Assembly (NCBI GenBank): GCA_034406715.1
Contig: CP137872.1
Span: forward strand, 1,054,001-1,118,000
Reading direction: 5' to 3'
Length of the DNA stretch: 64,000 nt
DNA from: Rhodotorula mucilaginosa
Taxonomy: Eukaryota > Basidiomycota > Microbotryomycetes > Sporidiobolales > Sporidiobolaceae
Position 1 is the stretch's first letter, and each line of letters opens with the position of its first letter. This document shows, in pieces, positions 32,950 through 44,497 of the stretch. The notes below the pieces were generated by a model that was not told the DNA's origin, did no database searches, and was given only the letters and a program-made list of their open reading frames with translations. The translations under genes and the position numbers were made by a program.

Positions 32950-34654
32950 TTAGACGGGGTCGAGACAGTCGTTGTACCAGGCAGTCCAGGACGACGGGAC
33001 GGCCGAAGAAGTCGAGGGCGCCTTGACCGGAAGGGACGTACTTTCGACGTGTTGAATTGGGTGACGGTCAGATTCAGGTGCTTCGGGCGCGCTCTGAGAC
33101 GGTGGCAATGCTGTCTGGGCCCACGTCGCGCCCGTCGTGAAAGGAAATTCTGCAGCAAGTGGGCGGCGGGAGCGGCCGTCCTCGACTTCGTAATAGAGGT
33201 CCTCCTCGGCGACGTGCCCAGCTCCCGTTCCGACGACGACGAATTCTTGCGTGGCCCACCGAACGTGCTTGCGGGACGGGTGGACGAGGCGACTCCGCTT
33301 CGCGACGGGTGGGGGAAGAAGCGGAGACGCCCAACCGACGGGACTGGGCGAAGCGCTCCGCTTCCGGCTTGTACTCGTCGACGGGAGTGCAAAGAGAGGG
33401 GGCTCAGATGGCGGTTGCAATATGGTACCGCGGAAGTCGGCCTGATCTTGGCGGTGGTCGCCGGGGGGACGGAAGGGCTGAAGGAGGTTTTCCTCCGGAG
33501 AGGATGGGCTGAACGCCGGACGTTGTGACGCTACTTTGGAGTCATGGAGTGTGGTCGCACCCGATGCGCCCTGCCCTTCGAGGTGTTCCGGAGGAAATAC
33601 CGGCGGAGGCGACAGCGAGGGAGTCGGATACGGATCGAAGCGAACGGCGTGGCTGAGAGGCCCGAGATCGAGTGGTCCGCTGCAATAGCCCATTCCGCGC
33701 TGATGAATGGAGTCGAGAGGGTCCGGCGTCCTCTCACAGGTCGGCTCGTCGACCGGAAGTTCTCCTTCTTCGGTTTCTTCCTTCTTGATCAGAATCTTGT
33801 CGCCTCCGCGGACAATTTCGGCTTCACTCGAGGAGTTGTGATCGGGTCAGTAAGCGTAGCTGATCTTTCCAAGGGCGTGTGAAAATGCCTCACCTCGTCC
33901 GGGTTGCACCTGCGCGGAGCTTGAGCGCTCGCGGTTGAGCCCGCTGACCGTCTCGAGCGGAGGGTTCGCTGCTCGCACCGTTCGTCGTTCAAGCCCGTTC
34001 GCCCGGAGTAGACATCTCAGTGCGGTGTCGTCGGTTGCGCGCAAGAGACTCCGTCCAAGGGTGCCTTTCCGTGTGAGCAAGGGTTTCGGTCAGTTCGTAG
34101 AGCGGGAAGGCGCACAGGCAGCCCGGTAACGTACTGCTTCGCCCCTTGTCCTCCCTGAAAGCTTGCAGGGCTGCGCGCGCCCACTTCTTCGGGGAACCGT
34201 GGTGGTAGAGTGGACCGTCGACGGGCTTCCACTTGAGACAACCGTCGAGATTGAGGAAGAGCAATTGGAGAATCGCTTGACCGTTCGGGGAGTCCGCCTG
34301 ACGCATCTGCAGTTCCAGAGCACTGACACCCAGAGTGGAGTCTGATTTACGAGCAAAGAACACGTCAGTACGAAGGCTCGTCCGACGTCGAAATCGGGGC
34401 GCCGACTTACGCTTTGCATCGACTCCAGTCTTGCCCGAGTAAAGGAGACCCTTCGCACACAGCACGCGGAGGGCCAGCAGCACAGACAGCACGTCCTGCG
34501 CCATGACAGCTTCCACGAGCGCGTCGACGTAGGCTGGACGGGCCGGGACGGCTGCTTGAGGCGCCAGAGCGTCGCACTCGCTCAGATGATGACCCGCTGT
34601 TGATGAACGAGGCTCGGCCATCGCGGCACTTGGACCGCCTTCGCAGACAGCCAT
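32950..34654 (-). CDS. Hypothetical nuclear-type protein, family not recognised
   Basis: Spliced from at least four exons. The first reads MAVCEGGPSAAMAEPRSSTA and YVDALVEAVMAQDVLSVLLA to GLLYSGKTGVDAK. The second reads STLGVSALELQMRQADSPNG, AILQLLFLNLDGCLKWKPVD and KKWARAALQAFREDKGRS. The third reads TLGRSLLRATDDTALRCLLR. The fourth starts AEIVRGGDKILIKKEETEEG and runs as a Pro/Ser-rich tail with two basic patches (TSRKRSASPSP, VAKRSRLVHPSRKHVRW), likely nuclear signals, ending AWYNDCLDPV. The first half has a helical, ankyrin-like flavour, but I cannot assign a family. The frame is open upstream to 34804, so the start could be at 34774 or elsewhere. Confidence 0.6.
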
Positions 34655-35064
34655 GAGCTCGTGTTGAAAGTTCTGATCGTCCTGCGAGCGCGCGTTGGGC
34701 GCTCCACGAGCCCTGCGCACGGGACAGAGAAGGAACAGGCAGGAAGTTGAGAGACAAAGCGGCAACTTTGACATGTTGACATGTGACAATTTGTCGACCT
34801 TCACTACCGTAGTCGACTTCAGAGAGTCCAGGCCGTTGAAGCTACATCTCCAGACCTCCGGCCTCGGGTAGATCTACGAAGGAATGAGGCATGATCTTGA
34901 TTTTCCAGCACCTCCTCGGGAAGCTGTATGAGTCTATACACATATACGCTAGAGCTACAGGAGCATGAGTAAGGAGAGGGAAGAGCGGTAATATGAGGGG
35001 AATAAGGTATACTCGAGTGTCTGTTTTCCAATCCCAAAGCGAGCCAAGCGCCGGCCGGTCGAGT
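34655..35064. other. Intergenic between protease 3' end and hypothetical gene
   Basis: 410 bp, AT-richer near 34,900-35,000 (tatgagtctatacacatatac), which fits the protease terminator. No gene is seen. Confidence 0.5.
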
Positions 35065-37418
35065 TCAGAGGAGTGCCACCCCGAGTCCACCAGTGGTGGC
35101 GACAACGAGGGCAATCGCAGACCAGACGGTAGGCGCCATCGCGGCCACTTTGGCCCCAGATGTGTTCCCCGCCGCCGAGGCACCTCCGGAACCCCTAGAC
35201 GGCGCGCCGGTTCCTCCGAGTCCGGCGGTGGTGATGAGTCTGCCCGAGGATGCGCTCGGCGCCAGGCTCGAGGCAATATTGGTCGTGATCGTCGGGAGAG
35301 GCGCGCCCGAGTAGCTGATGCTGCCTTGGTTAACCGGCTGAGAGAATTGCGAACCTCCTGGCCGATCGGAATTGCTGGTCCCGTTCGAGGACCACGAGCC
35401 GGCAATGATCGATCGCGCGAGACCGACGGCCGGCGAGCCGTTGTACGAGTAAGAGTAGATGCTGTAGGCGTTCTTGAGGAAGACTTCACCGACGATCGCC
35501 ATGGGTGTACCGTCGATGTCTTGCATGTCGCTCGCCGTGATGGTCAGGACGCACTGCGTTCCGTCGCGGCTGACGGCGCGGAGCAGATCCTCGGGCGGGA
35601 TCTCGTACATCACGCCGCCGAACGAAAACGCCAACGAGGTGAAGCTGGTAGTGCATGGCACCACGTACGAGCCGTCGCCGCTCGTTGACTTTCGTGCACC
35701 GGGGATGGTGGCAAAGAAGGCGTCGGCGGCCGAAGTAGGTAGTTGAATGAGACTGTGGGCGGCATCCCTACGTGGTCAGTCTCGGCGAGGGCGCCAGCTG
35801 GCGGTGCCGTAGAGAGTGAAGCAGTACTCACGTCGTCCCCGAATCGAGCGCTGCTCGGACACGGGTTCCCGAGACTATCGTCCCGTTGACCTCGATTCCG
35901 TCCATCGCGATGCTCCAGAAGCCCTCGCTCAGGACTGGGTTCCACGAGCTGTCAGGTTCAGTTGTTAGCTCCCGCTCGCACACCTTGACCCGCTGCTGTA
36001 AAGCACTCACATGTCGCCAGTAAATTTACTCGAGTCGATGCAGCCAATGCACAGCTGCGCACCGCTCAAGCTGCCTTCGGCCTGCGTCGTCACGTCCGCT
36101 GCCCGGACGAGAAACATCGCAAAGTATTGCTGCGCGAGCTGGCCCGATTCGATCAGGCGCTCAAACCATGGCGCATATCTGTTTTCTACTGGTCAGCTCG
36201 CGAAGACTTTTTTTCACGCAGAAGGGCAGATCTGCCAGCACGACGCACCCGCTCGCAGAGATGGTACCGAACCCGAGTCCAAACAGTCCCGAGATTGGAT
36301 AGTACGTGAAGGCCTGGTTTAGCGAGTTGGCAGCCGCAAAGACCGTGTTGTTGACGGTGTAGCCGCCGAGAGAGACGACATCCTGGTTCAAATAGCCGGT
36401 CTGGGATCCTTTCCCGTACTGGCGTTCAAAGATCAATCGGTCAGTGGTGGCGGAGAGGTGCTCGTCTGTCAAACCACGTACCCGAATACTCCACGGGATC
36501 ACCGGATCCGTTATTGCCGTCGAGCTTTTGGACGCATCCCACTCTGGCTGTCTCGATCCAGTGCCGCTCTGCGCGAGGTCACCGCAAGCTTGTCAGATCG
36601 TTACGCTCAGAGACAGCGAGTCAGGCAGGGTCGGGCGAGAGGCGATGGAAAGGAAACGCACCGAGTAAACCCAAAGATCAGCACTGCCCGTATCGAACAG
36701 CAGGTCGAATGCTTGGCCCGGCGTGCCAATCTCAACGGCTCCATAGACCCTGTATAGCGTAAAGAGAAAGCTCGCTCAGTAAGCTGGCCACGCGCGCCCG
36801 TCAAGAGGGAAAAGATTGCGCCCGCCGGCGATGATCCTGCCCGCCTGCTCACATGACATCAAGAGGTTGACTATCTGGCGGTGCAGAAGAGAGAACGTTA
36901 GACGCCAATTGAGAGGATACGTGATGGAATATGACCGATCCGAGGCTCACAGAAATCGTAGAGGGGCACGAGGCCTTTTTGCGGGTTATTCTGTCTTTTG
37001 TCGAGATTGACCACCCGTCGTCCCGCTTTGCCTTCTACCTCTTCCAGGCTCCCGAGCGGTCCCAGTCCCGAAGACACGATGTCGGTCTCGCCCGCGGCGA
37101 CTGCCGCCCGTTCGAGTTCCAACCCGGCTGCCAAGACCCTGACTTTCCTTGCCCGCTCGACGGTTGCCGGTCTCGCCTCCAAGTTGTACTTGTACGCATC
37201 GAGTGCGGCGGTATGGTGCTCGCTCTGCCTTGCGAGCAGGTCGGAAAGAGTTCTGTGTGCAGGTGGTCAGCGTCCATTGTCGAGACGAAGGTGGCCAAGG
37301 ATGATCGAACACGCTAGGGGAGGAGGCCGTACGCTGGGTCCAGATACGGTGGGGTGTAGGCCTGTACAGATGAAACGAACGACAGCAGTCCCGCCACTGC
37401 CGTCAGGAGCGGCAACAT
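35065..37418 (-). CDS. Secreted, probably GPI-anchored pepsin-family (A1) aspartic protease
   Basis: It begins MLPLLTAVAGLLSFVSSVQA, a signal peptide. A pro-region rich in Arg/Glu follows and ends ...NLDKRQNNPQKGLVPLYD, with a possible KR processing site. The catalytic core has AVEIGTPGQAFDLLFDTGSA then DLWVYS (first active Asp), RQYGKGSQTGYLNQDVVSLG, PISGLFGLGFGTIS, and SWNPVLSEGFWSIAMDGIEV leading to ALDSGTT (second active Asp). Near the end VGEVFLKNAYSIYSYSYNG marks the last strands. The C-terminus is Ser/Gly/Thr-rich and ends in a hydrophobic tail, VWSAIALVVATTGGLGVALL, after a small-residue cleavage-site candidate. This is the pattern of a yapsin-like GPI protein of the wall or membrane. 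Seven or more introns are present. Confidence 0.88.
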
Positions 37419-37582
37419 AGCTGTGGGCGGAAGGTGGAAGGAGGGATCGAAGACTCGGATTCCTCGGCAGCACCACTTCCGGTTTCGAGCCCGAAAGAGA
37501 AAAGAGTTCTTTCTCTCGGTCTTTGCGCAAAAAGGGGTGCGTAAGAGACCTGGATGACAGGTTGGGTACAAGGCTACGCGCA

Positions 37583-38591
37583 TCATGCCTCGGACTCGTC
37601 GCCCTTGAGCTCCCTGATCATCTCAACCAATTTATCCTCGTCTCCCTCCTGCTGCGCTGCCTTGACCCACACTCGCCCATTCATGCCGACCGCAATCTCG
37701 AACGGGAACTTTGCCCCCAACCTACTGAGCGTCGGGTTCTTGGGCGCGAGTAATCTGTTCCGAGGAGCGAGAGGTCAGGCTGAATCTTGTTCGACGCGGC
37801 GCTGCAGATCCCAAGGGCGCGAGGGAGGACCAAGACGCACGCTCGACACCGACCGAGTTCGACATGCCGGATCAAGAACCCGCCCGCGAGTTCGCCAAAG
37901 CCGGACGCCTTCTGCGTCGATGGGTCGACGCAAGAAATCTCGGGTTCCGAGAACGGCGGGGTCGCAAGCAAATGGCCGTAGACGAGCGTGCCGACCTGCA
38001 CATGCCAGGTTCAGCCCAGGGTTATCAGTATCGCGTGCGGGCAGGATGAGGTGCTGCCAGAGCAAGGAAGAGGAGTTTTAGCACTCGTGCGCACCTTCAA
38101 GTTTGGCTTGTTGCGCTTCGTTGCGCCTTCAAACGCCAACGCATCCAGCGCCGCGGCCTGCGACGACCCGATATCGACCCGATATCCCTCTGCATGTCGG
38201 GCAATGATGATTCCGAGGACTGGCTCGGGCGGTTGCGGCGTGTACTGTTGGAATCGCTTCCTGTCAGCCGCCACGGCGATCCCAGAAAGGGTCTCGCAAG
38301 CGAGACACGGGGGGCACTCACTCGCTTGAGAGTTCCTTCGATCCAGTATCGGTCCTTGTCGCCCTGGTGCACTTCGCCCAACAGGCCGGCTCGCGTCGCT
38401 GCGACCCGGGGCGTTTTCGAGTCCGAGGCTGCATCGACGGCGCGCTGCTTACCCTTCAAGGCGGAGGCGCTAGCTGAGCCGTGATGTGTGCTCAGCGAGG
38501 TATCGCTCGACAGACCGGGCCCAAGATGGAGCGTCGTCGAGGTTGCTGAAGATGAGGCAGGGAGAGCATCGCCCGGCAGGAGAGCCAGCAT
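37583..38591 (-). CDS. RRP40: Exosome complex component RRP40
   Basis: S1/KH cap subunit of the RNA exosome (EXOSC3 in human). After a Ser/Ala-rich leader starting MLALLPGDALPASSSATSTT comes the N-terminal domain with DRYWIEGTLKR. Then PPEPVLGIIIARHAEGYRVD and the hallmark ALAFEGATKRNKPNLKVGTL. S1-KH sequence follows, VYGHLLATPPFSEPEISCVD, GFGELAGGFLIRHVELGR, LLAPKNPTLSRLGAKFPFEI and AVGMNGRVWVKA. The GMNGRVWVKA strand is diagnostic for Rrp40. Four exons are visible. The stop is at 37583, and 382 bp separate its start from that of ADA2. Confidence 0.94.
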
Positions 38592-38973
38592 CGTCGCGTC
38601 TGTTGCTCACGCGGGAGGGCGTGCGGTTGAGCTATTAAGAGGAGCAGAAGGTTCTTGACCCCGCTATCGAGCTCTTGGGTCCTTGTATCGCGCAAGTGAG
38701 AGGAGAGAACCGAACCAAAGCGGTCGCGCTGAAGCGTCGTCGAGAGGCCCTCCACAGCGTGCGCCATACACGGAGGGGAGGCGCTCACGTACAGACCGAG
38801 ACTAGCAGCAGGAGGGTTTCGACATTCACGGCGATCTAGCCCGTACAGAGCGACGGCGCCAACACCGACTCCGGTTCCCATCTCGATCATTGCGTCGCAC
38901 GCCGACTCGCTGTGGCTATACAACGGGGGGGTCGGGCCGAATCTGTTCTCTGGCGTGCTAGTCCTGCGCCGAC
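38592..38973. promoter_or_regulatory. Divergent promoter, RRP40/ADA2
   Basis: 382 bp between divergent start codons. It contains no gene that I can support. Confidence 0.55.
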
Positions 38974-41108
38974 ATGACGGTCACCAAGCGCAAGCCCAAG
39001 CCCCGCGAGACCGGCGGTCCGGACACGGTCGTCGCGGCGCCGCAACTCGAGTCCGGCATGAAGGCGACCTGCGACGCTTGCTCGACCGATATCACGCACA
39101 CGGTGCATATTCGCTGTGCCGAAAAGGTGGGCGCGCCGGGCGCCGAGCGGTTGACCTGTCCGGATTTCGACCTCTGCGTCGATGTGAGTTTGTCGTTGAT
39201 CCCGCAGCGGCAAGACTTTTGCACCAGTGAGACTGATGCCCCAACCCCTGTCCGCCTGTAGTGCTTCCTGCATGGCAAGTCACTCGGTCCGCATCGAGCG
39301 ACGCACGACTACCGCGTCATCTCGTCGCACTCGTTCCCAATCTTCAACAAAGACTGGGGCGCAGACGAGGAGCTCGCCCTGATCGAGGGGGCAGAGATGT
39401 ACGGCCTCGGAAACTGGGCCGACATTGCCGAGCATGTCGGGGGCAGGACCAAGGAGGAATGTCACGACCACTACGTGCAAACCTACATCCAGAGCGAGCA
39501 GTACCCGCTTCCGGTGAGCAGGCACGGCCATCTTCGACCCGTGCTCGGAGGGCGATACTGACTGAACGTACGGGTTTCATGGTACAGCACATCGACCAAG
39601 ACTTCGATCCGACCGACCCCGAACCATTCCAGGCGCGGAAAAAGGCCCGCCTCGAGGAGTTGCAGTCGCGCCCGATCCCATTACCGCCTCCGAAACCGCT
39701 CGCGTCCGCCCCGACCTGTCACGAGATTGGCGGATTCATGCCCGGACGACTCGAGTTCGAACACGAGTGGGAGAACGAGGCAGAGATGCTTATCAAGGAC
39801 ATGGAGTTTGGGAGGGTGTACCACTTTGGCGGCGAGGATCAACCCGCTGCCGTCGATCCGCCCACAAATGAGAATGTCGGCTCGACAGGGGACAAGCAGC
39901 AGGCTGCTTCCGGCGAAGCAGGGCAAGGCGAGCCCGAAGTCGAGGTGGTGGAACCGACGCCGCCCGTCGACGAGAAACCGTTGCCGGACGGCGAGAAGGA
40001 GGGCGACGAGCCGGAAGACGAACTCGACCTCAAGTTGTCCATCTTGGAGATGTTCAACGAGCGGTACGACAAGCGAATGGCCGCCAAAGACCTCATCTTT
40101 GACCGCGGCTTGATCAACTACAAGACGGTGCGTTCTTCCTCTGCTTTTCGCTCGGCTTGTCTACAGCGTCGGGCTGATCCGTGCGTTTGCCGCTGCCGCT
40201 GCAGATGTCGGCTGCGGAGAGGAAACGATCCAAAGAAGAGCGCGATCTCATCACGCGGACCAAGGTCTTTGCGCGGATCCAGACCAGTCAGGACTATGAA
40301 GATTTCGTCGAGGGCCTTCTCTGTTAGCTCTGGTACCCAGCCCGATCGTTTCGAACGAGGAGCGGCTCTCGCTCACATACTCGATTCTTTCGCAGACGAG
40401 ATCACTCTGCGGAAACGCATCGCCGAGTTACAAGAGTACCGCCGGAACGGGATCACGACTCTGGCGGAAGCAGACCGCTACGAGCAAGCGAAGCAGCAGC
40501 GACTCTCGTTCAAAGCATCTTCGTACCGCGAATCGGTCTCGCTCTCGTACGACCGAGCGGGCGCGCCCGGCGCACGTCGCCCGACGCCGCAGTCGACCCT
40601 GATCCAGCAGCTGAAGAATCGACCGGCACCGCCTCTGACGCTCGCGACCTCGCAATCGCGCCAACTCTTGACGCCGCTCGAGATGGAGCTCTGTTCGACG
40701 CTGCGTATCCTCCCGCGGCCGTACCTCTTCCTCAAGGAGGTGTTGTTGCGCGAGTACGTGCGGTTGAAGGACAAGATGGACGGCACCGAGGCGAGGAAAG
40801 CCGTCCTGCGCGAGAAGAATGGGGAGGTGTTTGGGCCGCCGGATGGAGCGGGCGGCGAGTGGGGAGAAAAGATCGAGCGCGTGTGGGAGTTCCTGCGGGA
40901 TACGGTCGGGCTGAAGGAGGCGCAGGAGGCGCAGGAGGCGCAGGAGGCGCAGGAGGCGCTCGATGAGGAGGACGACGACGATGCCGACGCCGATGATGAC
41001 GAGGGTGGGCCCACTATCGAGGAGATTGTGGACGAGGACGGTGCGGGCGATGTCGCAATGGCGAATGGCGATGCACTAGCGACGCAGGCCGACGGAACGG
41101 CGGCATAA
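38974..41108 (+). CDS. ADA2: SAGA/ADA coactivator subunit ADA2
   Basis: Adaptor that activates the Gcn5 histone acetyltransferase. The first exon has a ZZ zinc finger ([20 protein letters not shown] with [11 protein letters not shown]), completed by [25 protein letters not shown]/Myb domain follows ([40 protein letters not shown]). The central ADA block reads [40 protein letters not shown] and [10 protein letters not shown]. It continues past an intron as [20 protein letters not shown] and YEDFVEGLL, then [26 protein letters not shown]-like segment, [20 protein letters not shown], is near the C-terminus. The tail has a 9-bp minisatellite coding QEA repeats (about 40,918-40,958) and an Asp-rich run. 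Introns are near 39,183-39,261, 39,513-39,588, 40,128-40,203 and 40,325-40,396. Confidence 0.95.
40918..40958 (+). repeat. ADA2: 9-bp minisatellite in ADA2
   Basis: About four to five tandem copies of GCGCAGGAG, coding QEA triplets in the C-terminal tail outside the conserved domains. Confidence 0.85.
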
Positions 41109-41949
41109 GTCTGCCTCTCTTTCTCTCTCTGTCACCTTCCTTTCTGTCTATGCTTTCGCTCCTTTCGCCCGCTCTTTTGTTGAACCGCATAACATCCCCT
41201 CTCAGTACTCTTGTTGTCTGTACCTAAGTTTTGTCGCATTGCATACGCGCGTCGAACCAACGATGATCCCCGGGAGCGCGAGTGAAGCTGTGCGTACTTC
41301 CGGACCGCCGGAGAGATTGTCCTAGTCCCTACGCCACTCCCTCTTGTGCCACCGTTCCTGCTCGCACATTCCTGAGAGCGAGTGTACGGAGAACAGCGTT
41401 GTCGCCAGTTTGTTGGCCCGTCGGAGGTGGCTTTTGAGTGCGAGGTCAAGTGCACGCAGCTACGCCCCTCTGCCCCTAGGACCTCGGCGGCTCGTGTACC
41501 TCATGGGTGGTGATATGCACATGCGCGCGATGAACGGGAGGGGGGGGACTTTTTGGAAAGCGCGAAAGGGTCGGTGCATGAAGAACAGCGCCGAGCGGGA
41601 GCCGCGTCATCAGGCCGAAGAGAGGACGATGCCGATGCGAAGTTTACAGCGCTTGGTATTCCCGTCACGGTGAGAGCGCTCTCGAGCAGCTTAGCGGCAG
41701 TTTAGCGGCAGCTTAGCGAGTACCGAAAGGAGAAAGGAGAGTGTCGATCTGCGGCGCGGCTGGCGGCAGGTCGGATTTGCGACTGTAGGCAGTCGCCATC
41801 GCTGGAAGCTCACGTCGTGGGCGTGTACGCCGTAAGCAAGGGTGAAGCGGATGGAGTGAGAGAGAGGTCGAGTGGTCGTCGAGTCGAACTGAATCGCCCC
41901 CAGCTCGACGCGACTTTGATCCGAACGACGTCTGTGCGGACTCCAGTGC
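41109..41949. other. Intergenic between ADA2 and KRS1
   Basis: 841 bp with no supported gene. Short open frames lack structure or motifs. It must contain the ADA2 terminator and the KRS1 promoter. A small direct repeat (GCAGTTTAGCGGCAG then CTTAGCG) lies near 41,695-41,720. Confidence 0.5.
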
Positions 41950-44395
41950 ATGCTCCTGCGCCTCGCCGTCAACCTCGTCGTTCGCCGTTCCGCATCGCCC
42001 GTAGCTGCCACCCTACCTCGCCTCGTCGTTGCGCTTCCGCACCGCTCATCTCCGCTGCTCAGCCCGCATCACCGAACTTTCACCCGCAACGCACCTCTCT
42101 GGTCAGAGAAGCGACCGATCATGAGTGACATCAAGACTCCAGAAGTGCCCCCTGCCCAGCAGCAGGACGCACCCAACCTCCAGAAGGACCCCGAAACGGG
42201 AGAGATGGTCTCCAAGAGGTCCGTTTCCCGTTCGTTTCCCCTGCAATCGCAGCCGGTGAACCCGAACTGACATCTGCGTGCACAGCGAGCTCAAGAAGCG
42301 TATCAAGCAGCGCGAGAACGCCAAGAAGAAGGCAGAGAAGGTGCGCTCCCTCCCTCCTCTGGTTCAACTTGCATTCCCGTGACTGACCACTCTCTGGTTG
42401 TTCGGATAGGCTGCGGCTGCGCCCGCTCAGCCCCAGGCCAAGGTTAGCGCCGCCGAAGCCGAGGAGGAGCTGTCGCCCAACGTGAGTGTTCAGTCGACGC
42501 TGCTTTGACTCGATGCTTTCGAGTTTCGTCGCATCCCATTCTGACATCCGCTTCTGGTGCACAGCAATATTACGAGATTCGCTCGCGCGCTATTCAGAAG
42601 CTCCGCGCCATCCCCGCGGCGGAACGCACCCTGACGACCCCGAACCCGTACCCGCACAAGTTCCATGTCACGCTCTCGCTCCCTGCCTTCATCGACAAGT
42701 ACGCCAAGGAGTGCGCCGAAGCCGGTTCGCGCAGCGAAGACGTCGTCTCGGTCGCCGGGCGCATCCACAGCATGCGCGCCCAGGGCGCCAAACTCCGATT
42801 CTACGACCTGTACTCGGAGGGCGTCAAGATTCAGGTCATGGCCAACGCCAGGTGAGTGCCCATCACCGAATGCACTCGGGAAGACAGAGGCAACCGACTA
42901 AAAGTATCGCTCGCGTCTATTGAGCAGCGAATCCGAGTCGCCCGAGCAGTTCGAGGCTCTCCACGCCCTCTTCCGACGCGGCGACATCCTGGGCGTGACG
43001 GGCCACCCGATCCGCACCAAGCGTAACGAGCTCTCGATCGCGCCCATCTCGTGCCAGCTCCTCGCGCCGAACTTGCACCAGCTCCCGACCGAGCACTATG
43101 GTTTCAAGGACCAGGAGCAGCGCCACCGCAAGCGGTACCTCGACTTGATCATGAACCAGGACCGTCGCGACGTCTTTATCAAGCGCGCCCGCGTCATCAA
43201 CTACATCCGCAAGTTTCTCGACAACCTCGGCTTCCTCGAGGTCGAGACGCCGATGATGAACCAGATTGTCGGCGGTGCGACCGCCAAGCCGTTCGTCACG
43301 CACCACAACGCGCTCAACCTCGACCTCTTTATGCGGGTTGCGCCCGAACTCTACCTCAAGGAGCTCGTCGTCGGTGGCCTCGACCGCGTGTACGAAATCG
43401 GACGAGTCTTCCGGAATGAGGGCATCGACCTGACCCACAACCCGGAATTCTCGATCTGCGAGTTCTACATGGCCTACGCCGACATGCACGATCTCATGGA
43501 CCTCACCGAGTCGCTCCTGTCCGGCCTCGTCAAGCACATCACGGGCGGCTACAAGATCAAGTACCACCCGGAAGGCAAGGAGGGCCCGGAACTCGAGCTT
43601 GACTTCACGACGCCGTGGAAGCGCTTCGACATGATCGAGGAGCTCGAGAAGCAGCTCAACGTCAAGTTCCCGCCCGGAAACGAGCTCGACACGCCCGAAA
43701 CCAACAAGTTCCTCCGCGACCTGTGCACCAAGGTTTGTTTTTCGAACTCTCACGTTTTCTTTTCTGTGTGAATGTACTGACGCGTACACTCTAATAGCAC
43801 AACGTCGACTGCTCGGAGCCGCGGACCAACGCCCGTTTGCTCGACAAGGTGAGCGAAGCGAGCGATAACAATCTTGCCCACATTTTTCTAATCCCCTACT
43901 ATAACCTCCCCTACTATAACCTAGCTCGTCGGCGAGTTCATCGAGAACCAGTGCATCTCGCCGTCCTTCATTGTCGGCCACCCGCAAGTCATGTCGCCGC
44001 TCGCCAAGCACCACCGTTCCCGACCCGGTCTTTGCGAGCGATTCGAGGCTTTCGTCGCGACCCGCGAGATCTGCAACGCCTACACCGAGCTGAACGACCC
44101 GTTCATCCAGCGTGCCAACTTTGAGGAGCAGATGCGGCAGAAGGCGCAGGGTGACGACGAGGCGCAGGGCTACGATGAGACCTTCGTCGACGCTCTGGAG
44201 CACGGTCTCCCTCCGACTGGCGGGTTCGGTTTGGGTATCGACCGCTTGGTCATGTTCCTCACCGACCAGAACTCGATCCGGGAGGTCCTTCTCTTCCCTG
44301 CCACGAAGCCGCTTCCGGGTGCGGACGCCGCCGGCACCGCCAACGAGCTCGCCGAGCCGGAGAAAACTAGCGCAGTTGGTGACGTGAAGGCATGA
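41950..44395 (+). CDS. KRS1: Lysyl-tRNA synthetase, likely dual cytosolic/mitochondrial
   Basis: Class IIb aminoacyl-tRNA synthetase. A basic N-terminal helix ([18 protein letters not shown]) binds tRNA, and the OB anticodon domain includes [40 protein letters not shown] and [20 protein letters not shown]. Catalytic motifs are motif 1 [20 protein letters not shown], motif 2 [20 protein letters not shown] and motif 3 [20 protein letters not shown]. The usual cytosolic start is the ATG at 42121 ([16 protein letters not shown]). The same exon is open upstream to another in-frame ATG at 41950. That start adds 57 residues, [20 protein letters not shown] onward, rich in Arg and without acidic residues until near its end: a mitochondrial presequence. 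No other ATG lies between the two starts. The first has a poor context (T at -3), the second a good one (A at -3). Six or seven introns are present. Confidence 0.95.
43893..43922 (+). repeat. KRS1: Perfect 15-bp tandem duplication at an intron 3' end in KRS1
   Basis: CCCCTACTATAACCT occurs twice in a row immediately before the AG acceptor (43924). It duplicates the pyrimidine/branch-like TACTATAAC segment of the last KRS1 intron. Confidence 0.85.
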
Positions 44396-44497
44396 AAAGG
44401 AGATCTTTGTCTAGTAGAGGGGCCGTCATTTGCAATCTGTTTCGACAACCTCTGGAACAGCGTGCTTCTTTTGGGTGAGGTGACGGCGACATTACAG

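Noticed and set aside
42917-44203. 428-codon open frame antisense to KRS1
   Set aside because: It mirrors strongly biased GC-rich codons of the real gene, spans its introns and has no recognisable motif. A shadow frame.
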